From: Panulirus ornatus | Taxonomy: Eukaryota > Arthropoda > Malacostraca > Decapoda > Palinuridae | DNA length: 64,000 nucleotides | NCBI RefSeq assembly: GCF_036320965.1 | Contig: NC_092235.1 | Span: forward strand, 8,758,799-8,822,798 | Reading direction: 5' to 3' | In this document: piece after piece, positions 1-8,686 of the stretch | How positions within the stretch are numbered: the first letter of the stretch is position 1 | How the letters are laid out: every line of letters begins with the position of its first letter | The notes under the pieces: model-generated | Seen by the model: the letters and a program-made list of their open reading frames with translations, nothing else | Databases searched by the model: none | What the model was told of the DNA's origin: nothing | Program-made: the position numbers and the translations under genes

Positions 1-568
1 TTGGACTGAAATACTTAGCCCCGTTTTTGCACTTTCCTTCACCATTTGTCCACCATTCATTCCCCTTAAGAATCTACGAACTACCTTCAGAGTTGCATTA
101 CAAACATAAGAAACATGTCACCAACTCACTGTTTTGTTGACATTTCTAACTATATTACATCTGTCAGTTTCTAACTGCGATCATCGGATGATTATCTTTA
201 TATATTTTGCTGCTGTTCAAGTTCCTTCACGAGAATAATAAACCAGACCTTGTTTTCATCATGTAACATGGAGTTCAAGAAGAAAGTCTATAGATGAGAA
301 AAATCCATTGGCATAAATTCAGTTAATTAGATTACACGCAGAATATTCGCCCTTCTTGACCAATACCATTTCAGAAGTAATGGTTGCTCGAACATCGGCA
401 GTTGAAACGAAGACAGAAAAACAAAAATATGTTCAGTAAATCTATATTAGTACAAAGACAATGTTTCGTATGTACCGATATGAAAGATGATATATAGTCT
501 GTACTGATATCCAAGACAATATCGGCAGCAAGTTTGAATTATGTACATGTGAAGGTATATATATATAT

Positions 569-640
<72 letters not shown>

Positions 641-1032
641 CTCAGATTGGGGTGTATAAATGTGTGTTGATGTAACCAAGATGAAAAAAAAGAAGAGATA
701 GGTAGTATGTTTGAGGAAAGGAACCAGTATGTGTAAATCCATTCCGCTTTAGGGAAAAGAAGTTTAAGAGATCCTATACAGGTATATAAAGTTATTGTAA
801 TGGCATCCCTTTAAGCTTAATATTTTTACTTCCTGTAACTAGTTCGAACAATCAAAACAATATTCAGCATTGTGATTTAAGTGACTGACTTTAGGATGCA
901 TTTGGATCTGTCAAAAATTGTATTTAGCAAATACTTCAAATTTCAATTGACCCGTTCTATATTTTTATTCATTTCATCTCAGTTTTATCACCTTTCTGTT
1001 ACTGTTTAATATCAACAGTAGCCCGTCTACGT
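1..1032. other. AT-rich sequence without a recognisable gene
   Basis: No convincing coding region or RNA gene is visible. The only clear structure is the TA microsatellite at about 556-636. The reading frames here are short and consist mostly of repeat translation. Confidence 0.6.
556..636. repeat. (TA)n microsatellite
   Basis: Nearly pure TA dinucleotide run with a small GG interruption. It is one of more than 25 such tracts in the window, and one of the few with no retroelement attached. Confidence 0.95.
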
Positions 1033-1228
1033 AGTTGGGGCTCTGAAGCAAAGGTAACTTTTTCCAGCCTAGGTTAGGGTAGCATCTAAACTAAACCTAA
1101 ATGACCTTACCTTAGAAATATGTTCAGACAGTACCTTCTGAAAATATTTCTTAAGGTAAGGGCGTGGGGATTAGTTTAGCTGCTAACTAAACCTTAGCTA
1201 GAAAAAGTTTGCTTTAAAGCCACAACTA
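1033..1228. mobile_element. Foldback (MITE-like) hairpin element
   Basis: The first half (from TAGTTGGGGCTCTGAAGC) is matched by the reverse complement of the second half (ending GCTTTAAAGCCACAACTA). The arms are about 95 bp, roughly 80% identical by eye, and meet near 1130. It has no coding capacity and lies just outside the left arm of the large inverted duplication. A small non-autonomous foldback transposon or the remains of a hairpin RNA locus would both fit; no target-site duplication is obvious. Confidence 0.6.
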
Positions 1229-1783
1229 GTTGAAAGGCCTACTTTAAGTGGTAACACTGAAATTAATTTGCTCCAGTGTGCTCCTCTGTCCGTTTGTTTT
1301 ATGTCCATCTAAAGATGCATACGTTCAATTTTTGATGTAGATTGATTTCCTATATTAGCTTCGTCTACGGAATTCGACATCTTCAGTTCAGCACACCATT
1401 GTGGTAATGAAGGGAAAGTCACCACATTTACAAGCCGAGTGCACGTAGCTTATCCCACCTCGTTAGAGAGAAAACTTACCTATATTTGAATCAATGAACG
1501 GGAACAGAGAAGACAAAATTTTACTATACATTTATTATGCAAATATATATAATTTATATTACATACATTACTACATTTCCTACACTTTCCATCACAAATT
1601 TGCTGCGGTTATAACCTTGTAGTTACCATTACCTTACAACCTTAAGGATGGTGGTCTACAACACCTCTAGATTGATGGAGAGAACGAAAAGTTTCGTTTT
1701 ACTATTAAGACCACAGAAATACGGTAATTCCACTTCACTACCACTAACTACTAGTTATTTTACTTGTTGATTTTCACGGCTAA

Positions 1784-2282
1784 GATTTTCATCCTCTGAG
1801 CGAAGCCATACAATAATCGTCCTTATCTACTCTGAGCATTGGATAGCCTCCTGATGATCAAGATTGCTGTTTTGGTTGTCCGTTTCCCTTGTTACTGCTG
1901 CGCCTCACTGCACACCTTACATGAGTGCCTTCCACAGTATTAGGGACAGCTGCTGGGCCTCACTGTAGCTACTTCTGGGACGGTTGCCAATCTTCCTCGT
2001 ATTCCCTCATGACCACAGCGCCAAACCGACTCCCGCCATCAGGCCGAGACGCACAAACATTTCTGACAAAATTGAGACAACCACTTTCGCGTCAGTTTTG
2101 ACACCAAGTGAATTTATACGACAATTACGTTCAAGATGCTTGGTTTTTCGTTCATGGATTGAACAGAAGCAACCAACGATGGTTGCTACTGCCCAATCCA
2201 TGAAGTCCCCCCCACCACGGAAAGGTAACCAAGCTTCGGGGGGGATGGGTGTTTACCCTGACGCCAACGGAGAAACTCAATA
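1784..2282 (+). repeat. Internal ~500-bp inverted repeat, left arm outer copy
   Basis: This block recurs inverted at 8687-9147 in the same arm and twice in the right arm (about 54230-54735 and 62482-62980). It brackets the gene block like a terminal inverted repeat. The 8687-9147 copy lacks about 38 bp that the other copies keep (around 1990-2027 here). All copies hold a strong stem-loop and a C-tract/G-tract pair. A frame of about 75-100 aa is open in all of them, but since both strands are open this is weak evidence for coding. Confidence 0.85.
2151..2204. other. Conserved compound stem-loop in the 500-bp repeat
   Basis: The outer stem TTCATGGATTG pairs with CAATCCATGAA (11 bp) and an inner stem AGCAACCA pairs with TGGTTGCT around a 4-nt ACGA loop. 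It is preserved in all four repeat copies (also about 8758-8812, 54606-54659 and 62552-62607). A C7/G7 pair flanks it on one side. It could be a cruciform DNA site or an RNA structure; its role is unknown. Confidence 0.7.
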
Positions 2283-2375
2283 TTAGTGCAGAGATCTTTT
2301 CCTCGGTAAAGAAAGTGTAGCCGGACTCCGCCCTCATGAGGTTACTGCACGACAGCAAAGATCACCCTTTGGTAG

Positions 2376-2397
2376 GCTGTGCTATAGGCAGCACAGC
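2376..2397. other. 8-bp perfect hairpin downstream of the 238-aa gene
   Basis: GCTGTGCT and AGCACAGC form a perfect stem with a 6-nt loop, about 80 bp past the stop codon of the minus-strand 238-aa gene. The right arm keeps it at 62359-62380. A TATA-like CTATATAAG lies between the stop codon and the hairpin. It may be a 3'-end processing structure or part of a small RNA; it is not the histone stem-loop. Confidence 0.5.
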
Positions 2398-2475
2398 TCC
2401 GTCAAAGATCTCACTCCATAAGTGAACTTATATAGATTCCTTTTATAACATTTTGTTCTGTCTATAAGGAACTCA

Positions 2476-3192
2476 TCAGTTCTTCTCCAGTGAAAGCAAA
2501 AAATCATCGAGAAATTCATTTGCTTCCTCAATATCAGGATCTTGTGGCTCTGTGTGGGGGAAGGGGCTATTGGGCTGTGTGTCTGGCTGTGTCTGGAGAG
2601 CGGAGCTGGTGGTCTCTGTGACTGGCTGTATCTGGGGACCGGGGCTGGTGGTCTCTGTGACTTGCTGCGTCTGGGAAGCGGGGCTGGTGGTCTCTGTGAC
2701 TTGCTGTGTCTGGGAAGCGGGGCTGGTGGTCTCTGTGACTGGCTGTCTCTGGAGATCAGGGGAAGTTTTGGGTATAAATTTCAATATACTATGAGCGATA
2801 TCGTCTCTCAACCGATTCCTCTCGATCTTCTCTTGCACGGCCTTCATGATACGTTTGGGCGGCTTTCTCCATTTTCTTTGCATTTCAGTTGGTGATCCTG
2901 CGCCATCGAGCCACATGATACCAGAATAGTATCGTTCCTGTTTCCCAACGGGTCCAATCTTGGTGTCACACATGATGCCGAGGGAACCCAAATGGCGGCC
3001 GATGTTTACGTTGGAAGCCACGGGCTCGTTATGTATCTTGCAGTAACTTTCATACCGTTGCTGCAGCTCTTTCCTGCTGATAAGGTACCGCTTCATAGTA
3101 ATAGTCTTTCCCTTCATTTGAACGAAGGTATTCATGAAACTAACAAAGGAAGCCTTTCCTTTATAATCCCGTTTGTAGTAACAGAAAGCCAT
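2476..3192 (-). CDS. 238-aa protein with winged-helix-like N-terminus and Thr/Ser/Pro repeats (left copy)
   Basis: A single-exon ORF with ATG start and TGA stop, identical in length in both arms. Residues about 30-95 (motifs RKELQQRYESYCKIHNE, NIGRHLGSLGI and RYYSGIMW) read like the DNA-binding winged-helix tail found after D5-type primase/SF3 helicases: a helix with YxxYC, then a GRxL helix and an R-YxGI strand. This is pattern recognition only; no helicase domain is present. A basic linker (KWRKPPKRIMKAVQEKIERN) follows, then about five 14-aa repeats of the type QPVTETTSPASQTQ, and an acidic tail rich in D, E and L that could be an activation or docking segment. A small nuclear DNA-binding protein is a reasonable guess, but the function is unknown. 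Repeat units vary between arms (for example SPASQ against SPTFQ) while length is kept. Confidence 0.65.
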   Translation of the reverse strand: MAFCYYKRDYKGKASFVSFMNTFVQMKGKTITMKRYLISRKELQQRYESYCKIHNEPVASNVNIGRHLGSLGIMCDTKIGPVGKQERYYSGIMWLDGAGSPTEMQRKWRKPPKRIMKAVQEKIERNRLRDDIAHSILKFIPKTSPDLQRQPVTETTSPASQTQQVTETTSPASQTQQVTETTSPGPQIQPVTETTSSALQTQPDTQPNSPFPHTEPQDPDIEEANEFLDDFLLSLEKN

Positions 3193-3446
3193 TGAAGACG
3201 TGGATTGGGTCAGACGAAGTTACACAGACTAACAAGATAGTCCTATAATCAATGATCCTGTATCAGCACTGAACTCGAAATACGTCAGAACGACAATTTG
3301 AACCCAGGGCTGGAGGGCCAGTTGATGATATTCTCACGTCTTGCTCAACCAAGTAACCTCGGTTAGACCTTGTTTATATTTAAATATAGTAAAGCTAATA
3401 TAGTGAAGCTTGATGATTCTATTTATATGGAAGTTGCAATGTAGTT

Positions 3447-3546
<100 letters not shown>

Positions 3547-3624
3547 AATGGATGGAACTTGGCTCCTAAGGTGATTTTGTTGTTGGAGTGGGACCTCCAG
3601 CCATTCTGTCCAACTTTTCCCTTT

Positions 3625-4036
3625 CTAGACATGTGGTGGTGCATTGGGTAGTGTGGCAACCTTCGTCTTCATCTTTTTGGGTGCATGCTTGCAAACCTCG
3701 TGGAGTAGTTGTGGGGTTTGCTTCTTTGCTGCACCCGACATAGCCATCTGGGTGTAGCTATCTACCCGGGCTGGTGGGTCAGCCACCATAGCTACACGCT
3801 CACTCGGTACCTGGGCTGGTGGACGAGCAGCCTTCCTTTCTTCCATGGCTACAGTCTGCCTAACGACCTGGGGTTGTGGAGCAGCCATCCTTACTACCAC
3901 CCAGGTTGGTTGGGCAGCCTTCTTTCGTTTCTTTGCTACACCCTTCTGGTTGGGCTGGTTGGGCAACCTTCTTTTTCCTCTTCTTCGATACAACCTGCCA
4001 ACCGAATTCGTCTGCTGGTGGGTCCGTTTCTTTCAT
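3625..4036 (-). pseudogene. Basic Lys/Pro/Ala-rich reading frame, frame-shifted (left copy)
   Basis: The frame opens at the ATG at 4036 ([20 protein letters not shown]...) and contains a [10 protein letters not shown] block. A second block of the same type ([10 protein letters not shown]) follows in a different frame, continuing to a stop near 3625. The repeated block suggests one protein split by a frame change, and both arms share the break. It could be an old frameshift, programmed slippage or a missed intron. A TATA-like run (about 4096-4106) and a degenerate heat shock element (4170-4195) lie upstream on the minus strand. The WQVV-basic pattern resembles nucleic-acid-binding ORF1-type proteins of retroelements, but no zinc knuckle is seen. 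The left copy has a stop at 3625 that the right copy lacks. Confidence 0.45.
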
Positions 4037-4089
4037 GGATACAACCTCTGTAGCCACTTGGGCTGGCCGGTCAACCTTCGGTTGTAGGT

Positions 4090-4930
4090 AAAAGTATATA
4101 TATAGAATAATGTGGTTATCATCAGCAGCCAGAGGCCATTCCTCCCTCCTTGCCTGCAGAGTTCTTGATTTTCTGGAAAGTTCTACGAGATTCTGGTAAG
4201 ATAAATACCATTGAGAGGACGTTGTTAGGAGACAGTCAGGTTCAGTTTAGAGTTTGTTGTGGGATGGTTCTTTTACTGTGTCGTATCAGCCAGATGGGTA
4301 TTTCTTTTCACAGTTTTCGTTAAAGTTTGTTTTCTAGAAGCATAATCTAGAGCACTATTTTCCATATGTTTATCATTTTTCTTGTTATAGTTTCATTATC
4401 ATCATTAGTTTTGTTATTGTTGACTTTCAGATATTTAATGTTATGTTTGTGATTCCCTTGGAAGCGTCTGACATCTTGCTAGAAAACTTTCTGGTCACAA
4501 TATTTCTGCACTGGGGAGTTGATCGTATTCTTTTATTGCAGGTTTTGTTATTATCTTGCTTTACATTAAGGTCTACTGGAGGTTTTCCCAATGCTGGTTG
4601 AACATATGTCCAGCAACAGGAGATAGCGTAAGATACAGTATTGATGAAACTTATCTATCTATATACCTATCTAAATATCGCTCTATCAATCTATCAATCT
4701 AACTATCTATCTATCTATATATCTATCTTTATCTGAAAGTCAACAATGATAGAATCATTGATATATGAAGTATAACAACGTCCTCTCAATGGCAATTATC
4801 TCACCAGAATCTTCTAGAACCTTCCAGAAAACTATGAACTCTGCAGGCAAGGAGGGAGGAATGGTCTCTGGCTATTGATAAAACCATATTATTCCATATA
4901 TATGTTTATATATACATATTTATGTATATA
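4090..4930. repeat. Foldback block 1 (left arm)
   Basis: The sequence from about 4110 (CCAGAGGCCATTCCTCCCTC) to 4230 is repeated inverted at about 4760-4885. The middle holds TCTA microsatellite. Both ends carry the cassette: heat shock element, CTGCAG, GGAGGGAGGAATGG, CTCTGGCT, then a TATA run. The left end points to the basic reading frame, the right end toward the tRNA. The right arm counterpart is about 58430-59300. Confidence 0.75.
4807..4829. promoter_or_regulatory. Perfect five-block heat shock element
   Basis: Alternating GAA and TTC blocks at exact 5-bp spacing, five in a row. This is the established binding pattern of trimeric heat shock factor. Counterpart in the right arm: 58565-58587. 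A TATA-like run lies about 75 bp to the right. Confidence 0.75.
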
Positions 4931-4997
4931 TATGAATGTATATATAACGTACAGAATAATGCGGCCATTATCAGTATCGAAGAAAACTGAAAAGATG

Positions 4998-5069
4998 AGG
5001 TCCCACCGAGATTCGAACTCGGATTGCTGGATCCAAAGTCCAGAGTGCTAACCCTTACACCATGGGACC
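4998..5069 (-). tRNA. tRNA-Gln (anticodon TTG)
   Basis: A 72-nt cloverleaf on the minus strand beginning GGTCCCATGGTGTAAGGG and ending TGGGACCT. The acceptor GGTCCCA pairs with TGGGACC, the anticodon stem CTGGA/TCCAG encloses loop CTTTGGA, and the T stem CCGAG/CTCGG is intact. The sequence follows the eukaryotic tRNA-Gln consensus closely. CCA is not encoded, as expected in eukaryotes. It is transcribed away from a second copy at 5820-5891. Confidence 0.9.
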
Positions 5070-5158
5070 TGATAAGAAAAGATGTGATTTCATCTAAATG
5101 TTTTACATATAATCAACCAGAGGCCATTCCTCCCTCCCTGCCTGCAGGGTTCAAGGTT

Positions 5159-5181
5159 TTCTAGAAGGTTCTCGAAGATTC
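5159..5181. promoter_or_regulatory. Perfect five-block heat shock element
   Basis: TTC and GAA blocks alternate five times at 5-bp spacing. The mirrored copy is at 5708-5730. Right-arm counterpart at 58213-58235. Confidence 0.75.
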
Positions 5182-5593
5182 TGGTAAGATCATTACCTTT
5201 GAGAGGTCGTCGTTAGATGACAGTCAGGTTCACTCTATGGTTGGTGTTTGTAGTTGGTTGTCCGAGGATGTTGTTATACTTGATCAATTTTGTAATTGTT
5301 GACTTTCAGGTAGGAAGTACTCATTTACGATGCATCCTTGTACTCACAACAACCTTATGAGTCACTTCAAGATTTATCTTCACTACAACTTTATCTTCAC
5401 TACACTATTAAGGTTGAAGTCAATGGTCACATTCACTACAATCTCAACACGACTGGTCTTATACCTAACCCATATTATCACTACATCCATGTAAATGTAT
5501 TTCTTGCAGAATAACGCAGATATCAATGATTTCTGTGAAAGTTGACATATACAGCCTTACGTATCTATCGATCTATCTAATACCTGTTTTTAC

Positions 5594-5635
<42 letters not shown>

Positions 5636-5707
5636 AAATCAGAAAGTCAACAACAATATCATTAATGATACCTATAGCTACGTCCTCTCAATGGCAGTTC
5701 CTACCCA

Positions 5708-5730
5708 GAATCTTCGAGAACCTTCTAGAA
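5708..5730. promoter_or_regulatory. Perfect five-block heat shock element
   Basis: Inverted partner of the 5159-5181 element. Moving right it is followed by CTGCAG, GGGAGGGAGGAATGG and a weak TATA (ATTATATG), then the tRNA-like gene. Right-arm counterpart at 57667-57689. Confidence 0.75.
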
Positions 5731-5819
5731 AACCTTGAACCCTGCAGGCAGGGAGGGAGGAATGGCCTCTGGTTGATTATATGTAAAACATTTAGATGAA
5801 ATCACATCTTTTCTTATCA

Positions 5820-5891
5820 GGTCCCATGGTGTAAGGGTTAGCACTCTGGACTCTAAATCCAGCAATCCAAATTCGAATTTCGGTGGGACCT
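5820..5891 (+). tRNA. tRNA-Gln-derived gene with amber-suppressor anticodon CTA
   Basis: Same 72-nt frame as the tRNA-Gln genes, but the anticodon loop reads CTCTAAA, giving anticodon CTA, which would pair with UAG. The T stem has an A-C mismatch (CCAAA against TTCGG) that the sister copies do not have. The changes relative to the sisters are mainly G-to-A and C-to-T, as expected from decay by deamination, so a pseudogene is the simpler reading. A functional amber suppressor cannot be excluded from sequence. The right-arm partner (57506-57577) reads TTG. Confidence 0.7.
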
Positions 5892-6284
5892 CATCTTTTC
5901 AGTTTTCTTAGAAACTGATGATGGAACTGAGCCATATAGTTGACCTTCGATGGACATATATTTCTTACGGCCCACCATTTTATTTAAGTATGAAGATCTC
6001 ACGGTAGAGAGGAAACGTGTGATATTCAAAATCAAAAGCCGCAATTGCCCTCATGGTAATGGTCGACATGTTTGCAGACAGATGACACAGACATGTGAGA
6101 AGTTAGACAAATATGGACGTTCCTGGTTGCTGTATAGCCTAGGTTTATTATCACTTGTAATGAAGGAGAAATTTTGCATATTATCCCACACCTTTTTATT
6201 TAGGCTAGGATAGGCTAGGATGACTAGGGTCCATAACGTAACAGAGCTGGGAAATGCATCATATCGGATCTGTATTTGTGCAAA

Positions 6285-6467
6285 ATGGCGCAAGTTCGTG
6301 GAAGTGATTTACGTAATGCCGGAGAGAATCTACCTCCACCAGAAATAATCTCTCAGACCTTACAATATCTGCTGTTGGACGAGCAGGGGACATTAGACCA
6401 ATATATTCCTGTAGTTTACTGCTCTTCCCAAACACGCAGCAAGACATTCGTAAAAGCGTTAAACTGA
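6285..6467 (+). CDS. Small conserved ORF, 60 aa (left copy), unknown
   Basis: Starts MAQVRGSDLRNAGEN and ends FVKALN. The right arm keeps the same start, stop and length (56931-57113, minus) with a few amino-acid changes. No domain is recognised. The arms are nearly identical overall, so shared openness is weak evidence for coding. Confidence 0.25.
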   Translation: MAQVRGSDLRNAGENLPPPEIISQTLQYLLLDEQGTLDQYIPVVYCSSQTRSKTFVKALN

Positions 6468-7140
6468 ACTTTTCCATCGGTTTTCATATCTTTAATTACT
6501 TACACCAGTTCCAACATATGGAAAAAATCATTTGAGAAATCAGAAATTATTTGCCTATAAAAAGCATTTTGATCGATCGTACCAAATATTCAATTATTTT
6601 TGTATCCGACAAAATATTCAGTCACTCCTATATCCAACATTTTTCCTGCTGGCTGGTGCCGTTAAAGTCATATGGTAATTTACCGCAATTAGATTATAGA
6701 TATATTCATCTATATTGAATGGCTCAGCGTGAAGAAACATATATTTTCACTAAATCCTCCTCTTCACTACACTCCCATCTTCACTACATAGTTCTAACAC
6801 AACATCTTGACTACACCATTGTATGACCACATTATCATATCATTGTGTTCTTATCTTCACCACAGCCTCGGCAAAATTGATGTTTTCTTTACACATCAGG
6901 GTAGATGGCCATCTTTATGATGACAGAGAACACACATAACATATTAAACCACTTATCTTTAGTCACTTTAATCTAATTTCTGCTGATAAAAACGAATTAT
7001 AAGGACAATCCTTGTGTTCTGTGACGGGACATTGCACGGGTGAAGGAACTGTTGTCAGGCACATGTATTAAACTATTGAGAAATAAACTTAACTGTATTA
7101 AAGTATTGACTTCACTATATTAGACTTCTCTATATTAAGC
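6468..7140. other. Intergenic arm sequence with CTTCACTAC-type motifs
   Basis: No gene is seen. Several copies of a CTTCACTACA-like motif occur near 6765-6800 and 7105, the same motif that is dense in 24780-25740. Confidence 0.5.
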
Positions 7141-7167
7141 TATGCTAGGATATGATCAGTTCCCAGG

Positions 7168-7177
7168 TTATATAAGG
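7168..7177 (+). promoter_or_regulatory. TATA box of the acidic protein gene
   Basis: TTATATAAGG followed by a GC-rich stretch (CGGGAGCCGGGACCGAGAG) and ATCATTTGAG about 20 bp later. The kinase gene at 23576 has the same order: TATATAAGGCCGGC, CGAGAG, ATCATTTGAG. The right-arm copy is at about 56219-56228 (minus). Confidence 0.8.
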
Positions 7178-7286
7178 CGGGAGCCGGGACCGAGAGCATC
7201 ATTTGAGCTGTGACCTCTGTCGAGTGAACATCTCTGCTCCGCCTTGCAAGCTCCCTCAACCTTTCCTCGAACACTTCAATATAATA

Positions 7287-7592
7287 ATGTTCACCAAGGA
7301 AGTAGGACGATCCTCCTTTGTCCAGGAGATGGAATTTGAATATGTCCATGTATTTGACATGGGCTATGGCTGTGTGGACATGGAGGTGGAATACCCAGAC
7401 GTGGAAGTGATGGATGGAGTGGAATTTGGCTGTGTGGATATGGAGGTGGAATACCCAGACGTTGAAGAGATGGATGGAGTGGAATTGGTGGAAAACCCGG
7501 ACGTGGAAGTCATGGATGGAGTGGAATTTGGCTGTATGGATATGGAGGTGGAATACCCAGAAGTGGAATTGGAGGAAATGGAATATGGTTGA
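7287..7592 (+). CDS. 101-aa acidic tandem-repeat protein (left copy)
   Basis: The first ATG after the TATA box (about 110 nt downstream) opens this frame, which ends in TGA. The N-terminal 28 residues (MFTKEVGRSSFVQEMEFEYV...) are unique. The rest consists of about 3.5 units of a 20-residue repeat of the type DMEVEYPDVEVMDGVEFGCV, giving a strongly acidic protein rich in Glu, Asp, Val and Met with almost no Lys or Arg. No signal peptide or membrane segment is visible. The right arm keeps the same length (55831-56136). No family is recognised. Acidic repeat proteins of this size can be chaperones, chromatin-binding proteins or mineral-binding proteins, but nothing here decides. Confidence 0.65.
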   Translation: MFTKEVGRSSFVQEMEFEYVHVFDMGYGCVDMEVEYPDVEVMDGVEFGCVDMEVEYPDVEEMDGVELVENPDVEVMDGVEFGCMDMEVEYPEVELEEMEYG

Positions 7593-7822
7593 AGCTGGGA
7601 TGAACGCCATATGGATTGGGTGAAGGTTGACTTCGTAATGTGTTGACGTAAAATAGGTCAACCACTCTGACCATGTGGCGGGGAGGGCCACATCCACCAA
7701 CCAAGAAGCGAGCCCCACCACGGAGAAGTATCCTGGCTGCATCCACGTACTAGAGCCACCGCGGGATTGCCGTCATCCAGTAACCCTGCTATGCCTCCTA
7801 CAAGAAGGCACTTCTTGCCGAC

Positions 7823-8206
7823 GTGACACCACTTTCCGTCAACGGTCGCTGTGCAAGAGTGAAACCTCACCGTCCCACTGATGCTGACCAAGTGACCTCG
7901 CCCACTCAAGTGGCACTGCAGCCCACACGCCCTACCAGACCCACCATCCATGAGGAAATGCAGCCCACCCCACTTGTCAGGCCCACCTTCAGGGAGACAT
8001 GGCAGGTCTCAAGACCTGTCAGGCCCACTATTCAAGACCGACTTGGTCCCCCAACACATGTCAGGCCCAGCGTTCTAGACCGACTGGGACCAATAACACA
8101 TGACATGTCCTACGCTACAGACCGACTGCACTCCGCACCACGTACGGGCGTTAAAAGGCGTGTCGAAATGACACACGCTCCCCGTGACAAAAGATTCAGT
8201 TGGTGA
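7823..8206 (+). CDS. 127-aa Pro/Thr/Arg-rich repeat ORF (left copy)
   Basis: Contains repeats of the type VRPTIQDRLGPPTH / VRPSVLDRLGPITH. It follows the acidic gene on the same strand in another frame and might be a downstream exon or a separate frame. The right-arm counterpart has an 8-bp duplication (GACCCACC) that shifts the frame near its middle, so at most one arm is intact. No family is recognised. Confidence 0.3.
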   Translation: MTPLSVNGRCARVKPHRPTDADQVTSPTQVALQPTRPTRPTIHEEMQPTPLVRPTFRETWQVSRPVRPTIQDRLGPPTHVRPSVLDRLGPITHDMSYATDRLHSAPRTGVKRRVEMTHAPRDKRFSW

Positions 8207-8439
8207 GGAACCTGAGTTCTTTCTTCCTGCTGATGCTGCAGGAGAAAACGGCCCTAGAGTGGACACTGGAGGTGTGTTTGTGTTTGTGTTTGGGTTATCA
8301 CTGAGGAACCAACACCAAGACAACTTTAGTTTCGCCCCGCCAAGGATTACGTTAATCTAGCGGAAGTCTGGCTTTCTCCCAGTAGTGGATGGCACATAAT
8401 ATCTACGTAGGGACGTTGAAAAACAAAGAAAGAAAAAAA

Positions 8440-8634
8440 ATGGGAACATTATCCCGCCCAAAAAAAATACATAGATTTACGGGGATAATTTCCTTCGTCT
8501 TCAAAGAAAAAATGAAACTCTTCCGACGCTACCGTGCCTTCCATAAAGCAACCCTCAAAGAAATCACTTTCTACACAATGCGCAAGGATTCGGTTAGCCA
8601 ATCTTCATATGACTGGGGCTATTCTTTCCTCTGA
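8440..8634 (+). CDS. 64-aa basic small ORF (left copy)
   Basis: The ATG at 8440 (MGTLSRPKKIHRF...) is the start shared with the right arm (54782-54976, minus); the extension upstream in the left arm is lost in the right by a one-base change in an A run. It is rich in Lys, Arg and Phe. Of the few differences between arms most change amino acids, which argues against strong selection. Confidence 0.3.
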   Translation: MGTLSRPKKIHRFTGIISFVFKEKMKLFRRYRAFHKATLKEITFYTMRKDSVSQSSYDWGYSFL

Positions 8635-8686
8635 TTGATTCATTTTTCAAGATTAAGGAAAGTTATAATAAAAATATTGTATTGAG

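Larger units (their letters stand above)
5100..5785. repeat. Foldback block 2 (left arm), between two divergent tRNA genes
   Basis: About 120-150 bp at 5070-5220 is repeated inverted at about 5655-5820, including flanks that run up to the tRNA genes on each side. The centre contains CTTCACTAC motifs and a TCTA microsatellite. Core sequence is shared with foldback block 1, so each arm has four copies of the cassette in alternating orientation. Right-arm counterpart: about 57580-58325. Confidence 0.8.

Noticed and set aside
2290..2460. Possible spliceosomal RNA or histone-type 3' end near the 22-nt hairpin
   Set aside because: No match to the U1, U2, U4, U5 or U6 core motifs or to the histone stem-loop; kept only as an unnamed hairpin.
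7140..7742. 200-aa His/Phe-rich ORF opposite the acidic protein gene (and 55681-56256)
   Set aside because: It is the reverse strand of the GAA/GTG-rich acidic repeats; the TATA box and ATG context support the sense strand.
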